Source of the DNA: Chaetoderma sp. LZ-2023a
Lineage: Eukaryota; Mollusca; Caudofoveata; Chaetodermatida; Chaetodermatidae
Direction of reading: 5' to 3'
Length of the DNA: 64,000 bases
Assembly (NCBI GenBank): GCA_034401795.1
Contig: CM067367.1
Location: 77,077,259-77,141,258, forward strand
Below are positions 49,225 through 61,149 of this stretch, piece by piece (position 1 is the stretch's first letter; every line of letters starts with the position of its first letter). Below the pieces are notes generated by a model. That model made no database searches, had not been told where the DNA came from, and saw nothing but the letters and a program-made list of their open reading frames with translations. Made by a program: the position numbers and the translations under genes.

Positions 49225-49515
49225 GCAATGGAAATTTCCAGTTTTAGCCATTCCCCGCCCATCTCTAGCCAAGGCCCGCCCACTTCACGTCAGTGTTGGG
49301 ATCGATCGATCTCTGAACTCCTTGAACATTAATTTCCAGAAAACTATACGTGTAAGCTGTTGAACATTTTGAAACTAATTTGATTGGGTGCTGTTGTTGC
49401 CTATGGACTATTTTGAATCATTCATGACGTCGTGATTATGATGTCAGAATACACGTCACTTAGTTGATTATGACGTCATATGATGGATGGATAAACTGGA
49501 AAGGTGAATTGACTA
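49225..49515 (-). mobile_element. HP1 copy (GC end first, one arm)
   Basis: ATGGAAATTTCCAG, GGGATCGATCGATC, GTAAGCTGTTGAACATTTTG, then directly to TTGAATCATTCATGACGTCG, ATTATGACGTCATATGATGG, AAACTGGAAAGGTGAATT. Confidence 0.83.
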
Positions 49516-49729
49516 GTTAATTTTAGTAAACTAAAACGTCTGCTATTTTAAATAGAATCAGTAGTGGCTTTGTCGTTTCTGTTGTTGCTGCTTGTGCTGT
49601 AATTGTTGTCATTGTCGTTATTGCTGCCGGTGTCAATATTGCTAGCACACTCGTTATTTTCATCAATATTGTCATCAATATTATCGTCATCCACGTCCAG
49701 GTCGTCTTGTACTATTAACGCCTCGCGTG

Positions 49730-50175
49730 TCAAGCCCGCCTCAAAGCGTTCAAAAGACCACTTTTATCAATTAAGCCTTTAATTTGTCAAGAGTTTTCAA
49801 GCAAATTGAAATTTTTCCTCAGTGAATGACCATCTGCGGGACAAGAGAAGATAAGGGGTTTTCTAATTTTATAACTGGAATTTAGGAAAATTGTTTCTAA
49901 GACATGTTTTTTTTTTTACAAGTTTGACAATTAAAGATTTATTGGTCAAGAAAATCCTAATTCTTCAATAATAAGTGTTCATTTGCAGGCCAAGTGAAGA
50001 CTATTTTTGACATTTTATCACTGGAAGGACTAGCTCGGTAACCGAGCCAGTCATTCAAGTGGTAAATTTTCAAAAATAGTATTCTCTTAGCCTGAAAATA
50101 GACAGTCCTCAAGATCACTGCGGACGAGGTATTGGCGGGTCTACCACAAGTTCGTACAAGAGGGGTCAATACAAC
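49730..50175. mobile_element. HP2 copies: a degraded one and an intact hairpin
   Basis: Left part has CGTGTCAAGCCCGCC and a damaged arm with AAGAGAAGATAAGGGG. The intact hairpin at about 50008-50085 reads ATCACTGGAAGGACTAGCTC / CGAGCCAGTCATTCAAGTGG. Confidence 0.75.
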
Positions 50176-50624
50176 TACTTATGTCATGGAAATACTGAAA
50201 TAATTGTTTATTGATAATGTCTTGTGGTAGAAGAGAACATCTCTCAGTCCCTGAGCTAATTTGGACTCGCTCAGTTAAACCGTCTGCTAGATTGGACACG
50301 CAGAGCCGGTGCTAATTTGGGCTCGTGTACTTAGACCGTGGCCTAATTATGACTGGCATATCTTTCTGAGCAGTGCAAAGTCTAATGATGCTCTTATTAA
50401 GTGACCCTGAAGTCCAAATTAGTCTAATAACCAATTTGGAAAATACGCTGCAAATTAACTTCGCGCTCCGGTTCTGAGACATTTCCTTGACATATTGCAC
50501 TCAAACCTGCTCTTCGGACAATCTCTCTTTTCGGAGTCAAAAGATGGCGGTACTTTAAGAAAGAGGGTCCTAAAGAACCACAGCTGTTGGCTCGAAAGAT
50601 ATATTACATAGTTGGATCCATTTT

Positions 50625-50990
50625 GAGCTATGGTCCGCCAATTTCTAGCTAAGCTCCGCCCTCGTTTTAATCTAGTTGAAGTCGATATGGAAGTTTGAAT
50701 ATGAATATCTAGAAGCCTCAGTTATAGATAGTCAGGTAAGCTGGTGAATGCTTTCAAATTAATTTGACTGGGAGTCGTTGCTGCTATGGACAACAACAGC
50801 TCCCAGTCAAATTAGTTCCGAAATATCCATGCTAATGTTTATAAATTGTAAATTCACCAAAGATATACATTTCAGATACATTAGTGGCGGAGTCTTCCAC
50901 GTTCCTGACGGACTTACGTCATTGTGATTATGATGTCTGCTAACAAGTGACGTACGTGCCTTGTGACTACTTGATTGCGCTCAAATTAGG
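50625..50990 (-). mobile_element. Old HP1 copy, counterpart of 24445
   Basis: TTGAGCTATGGTCCGCC, GGTAAGCTGGTGAATGC, hairpin centre GCTGCTATGGACAACAAC, AACAAGTGACGTACG. Same flanks as in unit 2. Confidence 0.72.
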
Positions 50991-51404
50991 TGATCGCTTA
51001 AGAAATGTCGTCTCTATCCTCTGAAAACAGTGACATATTATTTTCGCAAGAAAAACCATTGGGTGAACTGATCACAGCCTCTCGTGAGTGACAATTATTT
51101 GGAAATCTGACTTCTGAGAATGAGGGACCGATTTCGAATTCACTCTTGTCTACTTATTGTCTGCATCACAATAGGCTACGTTTTATTGTTTCAAAGTCCA
51201 TGCAACGTATGGTAAGGGTGGGGAGCGCGCGTGGAGAGGAGTGGGGCATATGTAAAACACACGTTCAATCACTCATAATCTGACAATTCTTCTTTCTCAA
51301 GTGGGCTGTATGAAAAAGAGTAAAACCCGATGTGCCTCCATCGATGCTTTGTAGCGTTTAGTGGAGTGTCATGATGATTGGTCAAATTTGTTTGGTCGCA
51401 CATC

Positions 51405-51560
51405 GTAGAGAAAATAATGCTGAGGGCTGAATTATTTACATCCCACGAGACGCATACAATCCACAACCGATTTAACCTTACTGACGCCCATTAGGCATGG
51501 ACAGGATTTGAAACCACCGTTTTTGTTGGACGAGTCAATCTCATTAGCTGAGGACAACAG
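51405..51560 (-). mobile_element. tRNA-like SINE copy, minus strand
   Basis: Minus strand shows a B-box-like GGTTTCAAATCC (51503-51514), then TTAAATCGGTTGTGGATTG and TAAATAATTCAG. Counterpart of 25265-25430 in unit 2. Confidence 0.68.
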
Positions 51561-51594
51561 GCGCCACAAGGTGTGTACGCGGCTGATACACAGT

Positions 51595-51893
51595 AATGGA
51601 CCTTTCCAGTTTTATCTATGGCCTGCCCATCTCTAGCTAAGCGCCACTCATACCTCGCTCGCGTTGGGATCGATCGATTCGTGAAATCCATGACGATCAA
51701 TTTCCAGAAAACGATACAGGTAAGCTGTTGAATATATTGAGACTAATTTGACTGGGTCCGTTACCAATTATGCGTTCGTGAGGTACTTATCTACATCATT
51801 GATGACGTCATTAATTATGGTGTGATCCTTCAGTCACGTAATTGATTGATTATGACGTATGCTGGATGGATAAACTGGAAAGAACCATTAGAC
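51595..51893 (-). mobile_element. HP1 copy (GC end first, shortened)
   Basis: GTAATGGACCTTTCCAG, GGGATCGATCGATTCG, GGTAAGCTGTTGAATATATT, then a jump to TTGATGACGTCATTAATTAT and AACTGGAAAGAACCATTA. Confidence 0.83.
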
Positions 51894-51894
51894 A

Positions 51895-52056
51895 ACTCCT
51901 GGATGCTGGTTCTGCATTCGTCTCTGGTAACAGGACCGACCCTTACACCAAAGGTCGCGGGTTCGACTCCCAACTCTACGTGTTTGTCACTAAAGGTGCG
52001 AAACCGATCATGAAGTGGATGAGTCTCAGGTTGTGTGAATAATTCATTAATCACAA
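51895..52056 (+). mobile_element. tRNA-like SINE copy, plus strand
   Basis: B-box-like GGGTTCGACTCC at 51959-51970, then GTGCGAAACCGATCATGAAG and GTGAATAATTCATTAATCAC. Flanked on both sides by HP1 copies, as at 26110. Confidence 0.72.
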
Positions 52057-52412
52057 TTCATGAATGGCATTTCCTCACTCAATCGTATCACGTCATAATC
52101 AACTACGCGACGTGTATGCTGACGTCATAATCATGACTTCATGAATGATTCGATTAAGCCTGTCTTTAACGCGTAATAGTCCCACGCGTTGTACGATTTG
52201 TATGTTTTTGCTATTTAAGAAGTTAAATATTTTGAAACAGTACCGAGTCAAATTGGTTTCAAAAATATTCAACAGCTTACCTGTAGAGATTTCTGGAAAT
52301 TGATAGTCAGGAACTTCAGAGATCGGTCGATCCCAAAACGGACGGGGTGTGGTTGGAGCTTACATAGAGATGGGCGGAGCATAGCTAAAACTGGAAAGGT
52401 CCATTGTCTAAT
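52057..52412 (+). mobile_element. HP1 copy (CRE end first, short hairpin)
   Basis: ATCACGTCATAATCAACTAC, GCTGACGTCATAATC, a hairpin without centre, AACAGCTTACCTGTAGAG, ACTGGAAAGGTCCATT. Confidence 0.82.
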
Positions 52413-52554
52413 ACCCCCAAAATCACCTGCATGCATACCTTGAAGAATTTGCACTATATTTCCTTGGTCTTTATTTGCGCATACATGCTGGACTTATCTG
52501 TTGTGATATGTCCGTAAATTAATAATTGATTGCTTCGCGATTGTTTTCTCTCTT

Positions 52555-52790
52555 TCAAACCCTTTGACCCTCAAATTTGTTCAAGAAAGTTTTTTGTCGT
52601 ATAAAATCTCCACTTGCAGGCCGAGGGAAGTCTATTTTTTTCAAAATTTACCACAGGAATAACTCGCTCAGTTAGAGAGCCAGTCATTCCAGTCGTAAAT
52701 TTTCAAAAATATTATTCTCTTGGTCTGCCAAAAAGACACTGCAGAGGCCTGTTTTGACCGATTTTGTCATGAGGGGGTTAAAGCACTAAA
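52555..52790. mobile_element. HP2 hairpin MITE, copy k
   Basis: Left AACCCTTTGACC, right ATGAGGGGGTTAAAG. Hairpin ACCACAGGAATAACTCGCTC / GAGCCAGTCATTCCAGTCGT. Confidence 0.82.
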
Positions 52791-53215
52791 AAATTCTTCT
52801 CACGATTCTTTGCCAAATGAAGGATGGGGAGAAACAGAACACAAATACAAAATCTGGATGCCTATTAGGCAAAATGCTCGCTATGTTAAATCTACTACAT
52901 ACTAAAATCATAACACTTTTCAACATTTTACGAGGCATTTGTTATCTGGAACAAACAAACTAATAATTACAAAAATGTAATTTAGATTGCCCCATTGATG
53001 CTAATTGCACGTGCCATTACAATAACTATGTCCCCCAATGCAGTACATATATGCCATATACTGATAATTTCGAAAACGGCTTGATCTGAAAATGAATTCC
53101 AGTCGTTTTTTTCAAAGTGATCAGCCAGTGTATAGTTCTAAATGGAGCTGTAAGAACGTGATTGTGCTCTAATGGACTCGTTGTAATTATTACATGTTTA
53201 TTGCAATTTTTATTT

Positions 53216-53362
53216 TGACAGGGAACCGAGACCCACAACCGACGAAAGCGCCAAGCATCATAGCACACAAAAGCTTCCACCACACCAACGCCGCAACCAG
53301 TGATTATATTTACCTCTATGATGCTTGCCACTTTCGTCTGTTGTGTGATCGATTCCCTGTCA
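53216..53362. mobile_element. Small 147-bp fold-back insertion private to unit 4
   Basis: Ends TGACAGGG and CCCTGTCA. The arms (GAACCGAGACCCACAACCGA, CGAAAGCGCCAAGCATCATA) return inverted with mismatches (TATGATGCTTGCCACTTTCG, TGTTGTGTGATCGATTCCC), giving TIRs of about 47 bp. Units 1 (10040) and 2 (28345) lack it. The ORFs on both strands read the hairpin. Confidence 0.8.
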
Positions 53363-53533
53363 ATGCCAAAATACCGCAATGTCACGACTACTTGTATAAC
53401 TGCATTGTTTTATATTCTCGTTGCAAGTCTCGTAATTACGGCGATAATAAACGTGATTGTTATTAGCACCGATAATAGTTAGAATCGCTCGTCATGAAAT
53501 GGAAGATTAATCCAAATGAGTTTCCATTTATAA

Positions 53534-53537
<4 letters not shown>

Positions 53538-53586
<49 letters not shown>
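53538..53586. repeat. (TTA)n microsatellite
   Basis: About 16 copies of ATT/TTA. Confidence 0.96.
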
Positions 53587-53701
53587 ATATGGACACGGTA
53601 TTATACAAAATAGTTGCTTCAACGACTGTGTGAATGCATGCGATTGGTGGAACTTACCGACTTGAAAATGTACCACAGGTTCATTTTGCATGTAATTGTT
53701 G

Positions 53702-53985
53702 TCAGAATTCACCTTTCCAGAGTATCCATCTATATTCTAACGTCACGTGACGTCATAATCAGCTAAGCGGCGTGTAGGATGACGTCATAATCATTACGTC
53801 ATAAATGAGGCTATGTGGTCCGTCTTTAACTCTTGATAGTCCGACACGTTGTACGAATTGTATGCCTCTACAATTTAATAAACATACTATTGAACGTTTT
53901 GGTACTAATTTGACTGAACGCTGTTACGGTCATAGGCAGCAACACCGCCGAGTCAAATTAGTTCCAAAATAGTCAATAACATTGT
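53702..53985 (+). mobile_element. HP1 copy, GC end missing
   Basis: ATTCACCTTTCCAG, CGTCACGTGACGTCATAATC, GGATGACGTCATAATC, hairpin with centre TCATAGGCAGCAACACC. It stops after the second arm, where the inverted unit fragment begins. Confidence 0.8.
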
Positions 53986-54014
53986 CAAAGGCAGCACTGT
54001 ACTTCAATAAAAAA

Positions 54015-54600
54015 AAAAATTAAGAATATCAACTTGCCGGGGCAGCAACGGAAAACAATTTAATACACACCAGACAATTGAAGGAATTCAACTTTTCACA
54101 ATGTTAAATTGGTAATCTTGTCTACCTTGAATAATGCCATACATACTCTGTGATAGCGTGTATTTTATTTTATATACGATATTACATTAGCTCTCACTTT
54201 CTTTTTTTACTTTCTTATAACTTTCTGTTTCCAATTTCCATGAATCCACCCGAAGCACACACGTGCAATTAGATTCTTTTTATAGCGTGTAACTGAGTGA
54301 AGCAATCCGAAACTCTGATAACGTGATCGGGAAATAGGCCAGACGCATTGTGGGATATGAATGGTGTTGCATTATATTCCTCTCAGTAGGGGACACTGGA
54401 GTAAGGAAGTAATGGATAAGCAGGGGGAAATGTGCAACTGTCATTGGATATTGAGCAAAGGACATATCACCTTCAGGATGCGAGGATGAAATTCATCAGG
54501 GCACTTTTCAGTACCATTAATCCAGCGACCATGTTTCAGGAAATATAAATATGAACCCTCTCTGATTATATTAAAATAATCTACCTAGGGCAGCAACAAC
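54015..54600 (-). repeat. Inverted copy of the unit start region
   Basis: Read on the minus strand it gives the unit anchors in order: GTTGCTGCCCTAGGTAG, ATCCAATGACAGTTGCAC, CTGAGAGGAATATAATGC, ATTCATGGAAATTGGAAAC, AGAAAGTTATAAGAAAG, TTGAATTCCTTCAATTG. The same sequences lie in plus orientation at 55975-56400. Confidence 0.82.
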
Positions 54601-54607
54601 CGTTTGC

Positions 54608-54994
54608 CTAATGGACCTTTCCAGTTTATCCGTCCATCATATGACGTTATAATCAACTATGTGACGTGGATGGTGACGTCATATTGAATTACATAGTGAA
54701 TGTCTTAAACGCTTAATGGTCCGACATGTTGTACCAATGGTATGTCTTTACTATTTCATAAACAAGCTGTTGAATATTTTGAAACTAATTTGACTGGTCG
54801 CTGCTGCTGCCATATAGGCAGCAATAGCACCCAGTCAAATTGGTTTCAATATATGCAACAGCTTACGTGTGTAGTTTTCAGGAAATTGATAGTCAGGGCG
54901 TTCAGAGATCGATTGATCCCAACACGTGCGAGGTGTGGGTGGATCTTTGCTAGAGATGGGCGGGGCATGGCAAAAAATGGAAAGGACCATTAAC
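54608..54994 (+). mobile_element. HP1 copy, complete with both TIRs
   Basis: TAATGGACCTTTCCAG at the left, TGGAAAGGACCATTA at the right. CRE-like GGTGACGTCATATTG, hairpin centre GCTGCCATATAGGCAGCAAT, GATCGATTGATCCC, GAGATGGGCGGGGCATGG. The best copy for defining the termini. Confidence 0.9.
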
Positions 54995-54998
54995 ACAT

Positions 54999-55038
54999 GA
55001 CCCCATCCTCTCCCTCTCCCTCGCTCTCTCTCTCCCTC

Positions 55039-55090
<52 letters not shown>

Positions 55091-55091
55091 T

Positions 55092-55146
<55 letters not shown>

Positions 55147-55154
55147 CTCCCCCC

Positions 55155-55234
<80 letters not shown>

Positions 55235-55235
55235 T
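54999..55235. repeat. (CT)n(AT)n(CT)n compound microsatellite
   Basis: CT-rich, then AT with one TTTATAAAT interruption, then CT again. Confidence 0.97.
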
Positions 55236-55694
55236 TGCACGCATATTGGTTTTTCCAAGCAACTATTGAATACAGTTACAGATGGTGTTTGTAGGATAAT
55301 TGTCGGGCACGTTGTTTGTGCAACTATTTAAGGAAAGCTGGTGAAACAAAGTTTGATGTCCGAAGTTACTGAAACATTTTTTATATATGTTCACGTGTGT
55401 ATGTGGCAGATCGCACCCCTCCATTCAAGCGTTAATGTGATGATGTCACGTACGTGTCTTTAACCCCCCCCCCCCCCCTCCTCACAGACCAAAAAGGGCA
55501 CCTTTTATAATATATATATATATCAATATTCTGCTGACTGTTTTGAAACTAAGACACTTACTGACAGGTGTTGCTTCCTATAGTAAAAACTTCTTCCAGC
55601 CAAATTACTTTCAAAATATTGAACAGGTTTCCAGTATATTTCCCTTAGAATTAAGAGACTGGATTTCAAGGATTAACGTGTTTAATACTATTTA

Positions 55695-55935
55695 CCTAAA
55701 TGTCTGAACCCTTTGACGGGGACGATACCGGCTGCTGCGATTGTCTTGAGACATGTCCATTTGCAGTTCAAGAGAACAATCATTTTTGGAAATTTACCAC
55801 TGGAATGACTGGCTAGATAACCAAACCACTCAGTCCAGTGGTAAATTTACCAAAATAGTCGTCTCTTCCCGAAAAATTGACATTCAGTGGACAAATATTT
55901 TCTTGAGGAAATTTAGACATTAACGGGTTAATCAA
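55695..55935. mobile_element. HP2 hairpin MITE, copy l
   Basis: AACCCTTTGACGGGG left, TTAACGGGTTAATC right. Hairpin TTTACCACTGGAATGACTGG / CAGTCCAGTGGTAAATTTAC. Confidence 0.82.
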
Positions 55936-56487
55936 GGTAACTCCAGTTAGAATCGTGATGATTACGTTGAAAACAATCCAACACACAGTTGCTGCTGCCA
56001 TTGGCTTCCATTCAGGTTATTTAAAATAAAACCGAAGGGGTTTCCTATTTGTTTTCATGAAACCTGGTGCTTGGAGATTTAACGATGAAAAGTGCTCTAA
56101 TGGATTTCATAGTCACGTGCTGATGATATTAATATTGAAAACGAGACTCTTTTTCCTAATATCCAATGACAGTTACTCACTTCCTCCTACTCAGCCATTA
56201 CCTATCCACTCGAGATTTCTCTGCAGAGAGGAATATAATCCAGCACCATTCATATCCCACAATGCGTCTAGTCTATTTCCGGACTGTTTCACTTATTTAC
56301 ATGTTATAAAAATATTAATACAGTTTCCTCCTCCGGGTAAATTCATGGACATTGGAGACAGACAGTTATAAGAAAGGAACAAAAGAAAGCGTGCGTTACT
56401 GTAATATCTGATATAAAATGATATAACCTCTATCATGCGGTATGCAGGGCATTATTCAAATATATTTGATATTGAAGGTTTGATATA

Positions 56488-56726
56488 TTCGCCCTGTATG
56501 TGGGGCTTAGAATACACCTTTCGTATGCTCTGCGTGTCGTAAGAGGCGACTAAAGGAGGTAAGGGTGGGGTAACCATGACAGAAACCTCGAGTGCTGAAG
56601 ACGGAAGTTCCAGGCCGCACGGCGCACTCTAATAAACCATGGATCTACGCACTTAACGCTTATGATCATGTCGATAGTCACTTACAGGACTGGCGGTATG
56701 ATCAGCGAACGAAAAGAAGAAAAGAA
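56488..56726 (+). mobile_element. 239-bp retroposon with 14-bp target duplication
   Basis: GAAGGTTTGATATA occurs at 56474-56487 and again at 56727-56740. The insert starts TTCGCCCTGTATGTGG, contains CACCTTTCGTATGC and the small stem GTCGTAAGAGGCGAC, and ends in an A/G-rich tail (AAAAGAAGAAAAGAAG). Long duplication plus tail is the signature of LINE-mediated insertion. SINE or 5'-truncated LINE 3' end; strand from the tail. Confidence 0.82.
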
Positions 56727-57719
56727 GAAGGTTTGATATAAAGGAATTCTTGTTCTGCCTCACAAAGTTCATATTTCCATAAAATGTGTGTATTTGCAAA
56801 GGATTGACCCGTTAATTGGCATAATTTAAAAAAAAGATTTTTCAGACGAAATGACGCCATCATCTGCGGAACCTTTGTAAGAGAAATTGACGGTCATCTG
56901 AGATTGTTATATTTACGAGTTAATGATTATTGTTAATATTGCACTAAGATTACTATGTCCTGGCTTCTTAGGCTTCACATCGTGCCATCTCTGATTGCCC
57001 AGCTCATAAGATCAATGTCTGAACGACCACGGCATAAGTCACACAGGTCTGAATTTAGGGAAATCTATGTTTATTGGAATACACATAGCTGAAGATATTT
57101 GCAGAATATTGTTAATTATATGAATGATTTGGCCTATTTCTATTCATTAGCAAGACGGATGTTCTATTAGATTGCCTCGAGCCCTTCAAGAACCATAACT
57201 TGTTATTAATCATTAATGCATCGAAATCTTGGCTAGGTGTCAGATGGCTGGGAGATAGTGTTTAGCGGCGAATCTATTACGGCAATTTACAAAGTTTTCT
57301 CCCAATTGCAGATGGTACCAATTTCGACAGGAACGATTTCAAGAGAGACTCGTTATCGTACTTCTCTGTGTGACAATCATCCAATTGACTACTGATTGTC
57401 TCGACGGTGATCAAATCAATAGTAATTCCATCAGGTAATGACCTACGGTCTCATAAGCAACCACACTCATCCGTCACACGAAATGTCCAGTGGATAGAGT
57501 TGACGATGCGTACTGCCCCAATGTTTAACCACTGATGGCTGACCTCTTGTCAAAATCAATAAATATAGTCTGCACAGATTACTACGGGACAGACGTACAG
57601 ATCGATTCTCCCCCCCCCCCCCCCACCCACCGTCACCCTAGGTTTCCTTCTATCATACGCCCGAGCTGGAGTGAGATAGCGTGTGATTCGCCATCACTGC
57701 CAAGAAATGTACGTCCAGA

Positions 57720-57900
57720 AATATCAAGACACCGAACAGAATGAGTCCGGAAATTAGGAAATCGGTAAGCAGTAAGGTTTTACGGACTTATCCGGAGCTT
57801 GGTGACTGATAGCCAGCCAGCAAGCATCGAAAGTAGTAGCCGAGAAATGCAATGAAAGGAATCAAATGAATTGTTTATGTGACTTGACAAAGTTCAACAG
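57720..57900 (+). promoter_or_regulatory. Conserved block in unit 5 (exon not seen)
   Basis: GAACAGAATGAGTCCGG, TCGGTAAGCAGTAAGG, ACGGACTTATCCGGAGC as in units 1 and 4, followed by AGCCAGCAAGCATCG. Confidence 0.35.
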
Positions 57901-58364
57901 TTCGATCTGTGTTCGTGCGTACTAGAACATAGATAACGAAACACCTTAAAATAAGGTAAACTCTGCCACTTAAGCGGTACTTGTACTTGACCACATCGAT
58001 GTAATATCCACGGTAAACTATATAGATTATCTTAGTAACGGAGCTGCAGTGAAACATAATCTAATATAAATAACACTGAAATCTATGCTTTAACGCATGT
58101 TACCACACTATCGAATATATATATATATATTGTGCAATGTGATGCGCACAAAGATAAGCAATCGAATTGCAGAAATGCCATACAAAAAACTTAATAGGTA
58201 AAAAAATCTGGGAACGTGTTCCTCAAAACCGCCCGCTATAATAAGGTAAAGACCTTATAATAGGGTTAATACTGCCACTTAAGCCGTACTTGTATTTAAC
58301 AACATAGAATTTATAAAGATGGGAAATGAGGAACTAGTGTGAGCGGTTGGCCTTTAGGTCCCCG

Positions 58365-58915
58365 AACTTTGTGAAATTAAAAGTCCGGTCTCCAAAGAGT
58401 GTTTAATATATAAATCCTTAGCCAAATCTGACTTCCATCAGCCATGGAATTTGATAGCATGATGGGAAATCTCTAAATTACTGGCAGTAGAAGCACCACC
58501 GGAACAGAATGAATGGAGACCAAAACATTTAACATTAGGTTCTACTAGCTTCATTTTGCTTAGAGCAATCGCTCGAGTTCTTGTAAAACTCAATGCGTTA
58601 TCCTTATGGACTAAGCGTTTACCGCATTTGAGGCATTGGACCTGCTTGAAAAAATAACTGTCGAAAGTTAAGCAACAGGGCTCGCAATTCTGGATCCAAA
58701 ATGCCAGCAGCATCATACCAAATCCCCAATTTGGGGTTTATGATTTCTAAATAAGCAAACATATCAAAATTAATAGAATATAATATCAATAGACAAATAT
58801 ATGTTAAAAAATATCTCGCTTCAAAACACCTCCATACTAATGTTAGGTCACTAGGTCCTACGTTAATCATTAACTCCGGTACAACCTCTATGTGCCAACA
58901 TAAACGATCTGACAA
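58365..58915 (-). pseudogene. DIRS tyrosine recombinase, inactivated
   Basis: The N-terminal part includes HIEVVPELMINVGPSDLTL and then GIWYDAAGILDPELRALL in one frame. A second frame carries the C-terminal catalytic half: TRTRAIALSK, FGLHSFCSGGAS (family motif HSxRSGG, so the catalytic Arg is now Cys), then KFHG followed by a TGA (58438-58440) where the family has Arg before WKS, and AKDLYIKHS with the nucleophile Tyr still present. In living elements this enzyme integrates the circular DNA copy. The losses at Arg codons (CGN to TGN) look like CpG decay. Frameshift near 58620-58720. Confidence 0.82.
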
Positions 58916-59494
58916 CTAGAGGTGCAAACAAAATAACTATTATGAACGTTTACGTTGATTAAAGGTCACTAGAGTTATCAGTGGAAGTGCTGCTATGGAC
59001 ATCCATTTTGACTGGATAGTTAATAGAGCAATACACAGTGAAATCATAGTAATGGGCATCTTATTAAGGTTGCTGATCACAAAATCTAGCTCTGGAACAT
59101 AAATATTGTCTTGTTCTATTACGTTGAGTGTGAGGCTTACCGACGAATCTCAATTCAAAACGGTAAATCCTTCCGAACAAACAATGTGTTGTTTATCCTG
59201 CCCTTCAGAAAGACATATTTGGATGAGCTGATTTTACGCCAATCAACGGCATACTGATTGAAGTGTAGCCCATCACTACATATTAATGGCCAGAAAACAG
59301 CCGAAACTCACAGAGTGATACGGATGGTAGCATAACCGCCTTCCATGAAGATTTTGTCAGCCTTTAATACATTTTCCAAACAAATTAGGAGATGGTAATA
59401 GCAAATGTCTGAAAGTGCCATAATTTAATTCCCAGTCGTGTAACTCAAGGTCAGGACTCAGTATGTATGCATGTCTATTCTCGTCTCTTGGGAC

Positions 59495-60106
59495 CTACTT
59501 CGTGCAAAGAGTTATCTCCATTGACCTGCTAATGTCATACATTTCTAAAGCCAATTCTCGGAGATTAGGTTTGCTTCTGCCGGCTCCGACGTTTCTGACA
59601 ACGTTTTGATTATCTAAAAGCCATTTGAGACAGCTCTTGTATAAATTAGGGAGAACACTTAAAAGCACCATAGAAACAGATATAAATTCTCTCCATATGC
59701 TGCGTCTGCCTTTTTCAACTGCACTCCAATTTGCTCTGGCGACCATCGATGGATTTGTTGCAACAAAACCATCAACTCCTGTATCAGACGCGTCAGAGTA
59801 GACGATTTCGAGAAATTGCTGATTTGCTATGAAAGATTTACCATTTAGTCTGTCTAAGATGTTAAGCCAAAACATAAATTCTCTAAATACACCTTCGTTC
59901 ATAAAAACAAACGACCACCAGGCTTTTCGTGATTCTATGCATGTATATAATGCTCTTGCCATTAGTATGCAAACCGGACCTAAAGTTAGTGACATTGCAA
60001 TAATTTGACCGGCAAGAGAAGCTGTCACTTTGACGTTGATAAATGTATTTTCTTTAGCTATATCTGCTATGCATAATTGGACTTTGTTCAAGCGCTTTTC
60101 TGTCAC
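59495..60106 (-). pseudogene. DIRS RNase H domain (open 203-codon remnant)
   Basis: The best-preserved part of the element. It starts within the RT connection region (KRLNKVQLCIADIA, VTASLAGQIIAMSLTLGP), then the RNase H core: VYSDASDTGVDGFV with the first catalytic Asp, later WREF where the family has WREL with the Glu, and LDNQNVVR where the family has TDNQ with the next Asp. It ends DISRSMEITL. Known role: degrades RNA in the RNA-DNA hybrid. The ATG at 60106 is internal to the original polyprotein, so it is not a true start. Confidence 0.8.
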
Positions 60107-60109
60107 AAA

Positions 60110-60830
60110 GAATTTGCATAGCGTGGTATCAATGATAAACCCTAACCATACTGTGTTTTCAACAGGGTACCGCTGGCCTTGAATAAGTCTAACTTGACTG
60201 CAGTACTAGAATGAACTATCAGATCAAAATTATCTGACAAACAACTAATAAAACAACTCTTTTTCTTCGCTATGCCACTTCACCATTAACGGTTTCAAAT
60301 TTTCTTTTGTAAAAAAAGTAAGGCGCCGAACGGTGAAACACCAAACACAAAATAACGCTTGATACCATGCTCAAAATCCCAACTGAATCCTAGGAATTTA
60401 TGTAATCGTCGTGAATTTCTACGTGGTGGTAGCCGCTGTTCGAATCGAATTTAAACATGAAATCATTCGTCCTCAAAATATCGGCTACAGCGGACAAATC
60501 TTCGGATTTAAATTTCTGTCTAAAAATAAACAAATTTACATATCTCAAATCGAGGATTAATTTTTCATTTCCTTCTGAATTTGTAACGTTGTAAAGTCGG
60601 CTGAGCACGCAAGTGGAAGCAGACTATAACACAATGACCTATACCTTTAACAGACATGGTTAACGGATTGACGATATATGGGGCGCATACAACTCGGTAA
60701 TACTACCTATTTTGAGCAATTCTAATATGATGATTTCGAGCCGATTTGTTATTTTTCAGAAATCTCGATTCCGGAATTGATAGGAACGGCAATCTATAAC
60801 CTTGAGCAACGATAATCAAAACTACGTTTG
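60110..60830 (-). pseudogene. DIRS reverse transcriptase fingers/palm, frameshifted
   Basis: From 60830 down the pieces read, across frames, a YRLPFLSIP-like start, then KLILDLRYVNLFIF, FKSEDLSAVADILR, FKFDSNSGYHHVEI (motif A, Asp present), and in a shifted frame GFSWDFEHGIKRYFVFGVS. The segment that should carry the YxDD box between KWHSEEK and SDNFDLIV is missing, so polymerase activity is impossible. Open part: 60390-60608. Confidence 0.78.
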
Positions 60831-61149
60831 CATCCATAATGGATTGCCAAAACGAGTTGTTTGCTGCTAATCTAGTTTTAAAACTAATGCCATTTTGGTT
60901 TGCTAATATGCGTACGCATCACCGCGTACCTGAATGCGTTCAGTAAGGACATCACCAGTTGAGGACAAGTGGACAAAATTTAGATCAAACACTGACGTAT
61001 TTACAGAATTGACCGTTTTGTTGTTTGATAAATCGGGAACAGAATTCGCCGATTTTAAGCAAAAATCTAGTATTTTGTATATTGTATTTTGTGCTTATCT
61101 TTGCTCCTTTTCAGGTGACCATAGAGCCCCTGCTACTTGTACTAGGCCT

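Noticed and set aside
53194-53466. Second exon spliced in phase to exon copy 4
   Set aside because: The segment is a fold-back insertion with inverted arms (53216-53362) and is absent from sister units, so it cannot be an ancestral exon. Kept only as a possible exonisation.
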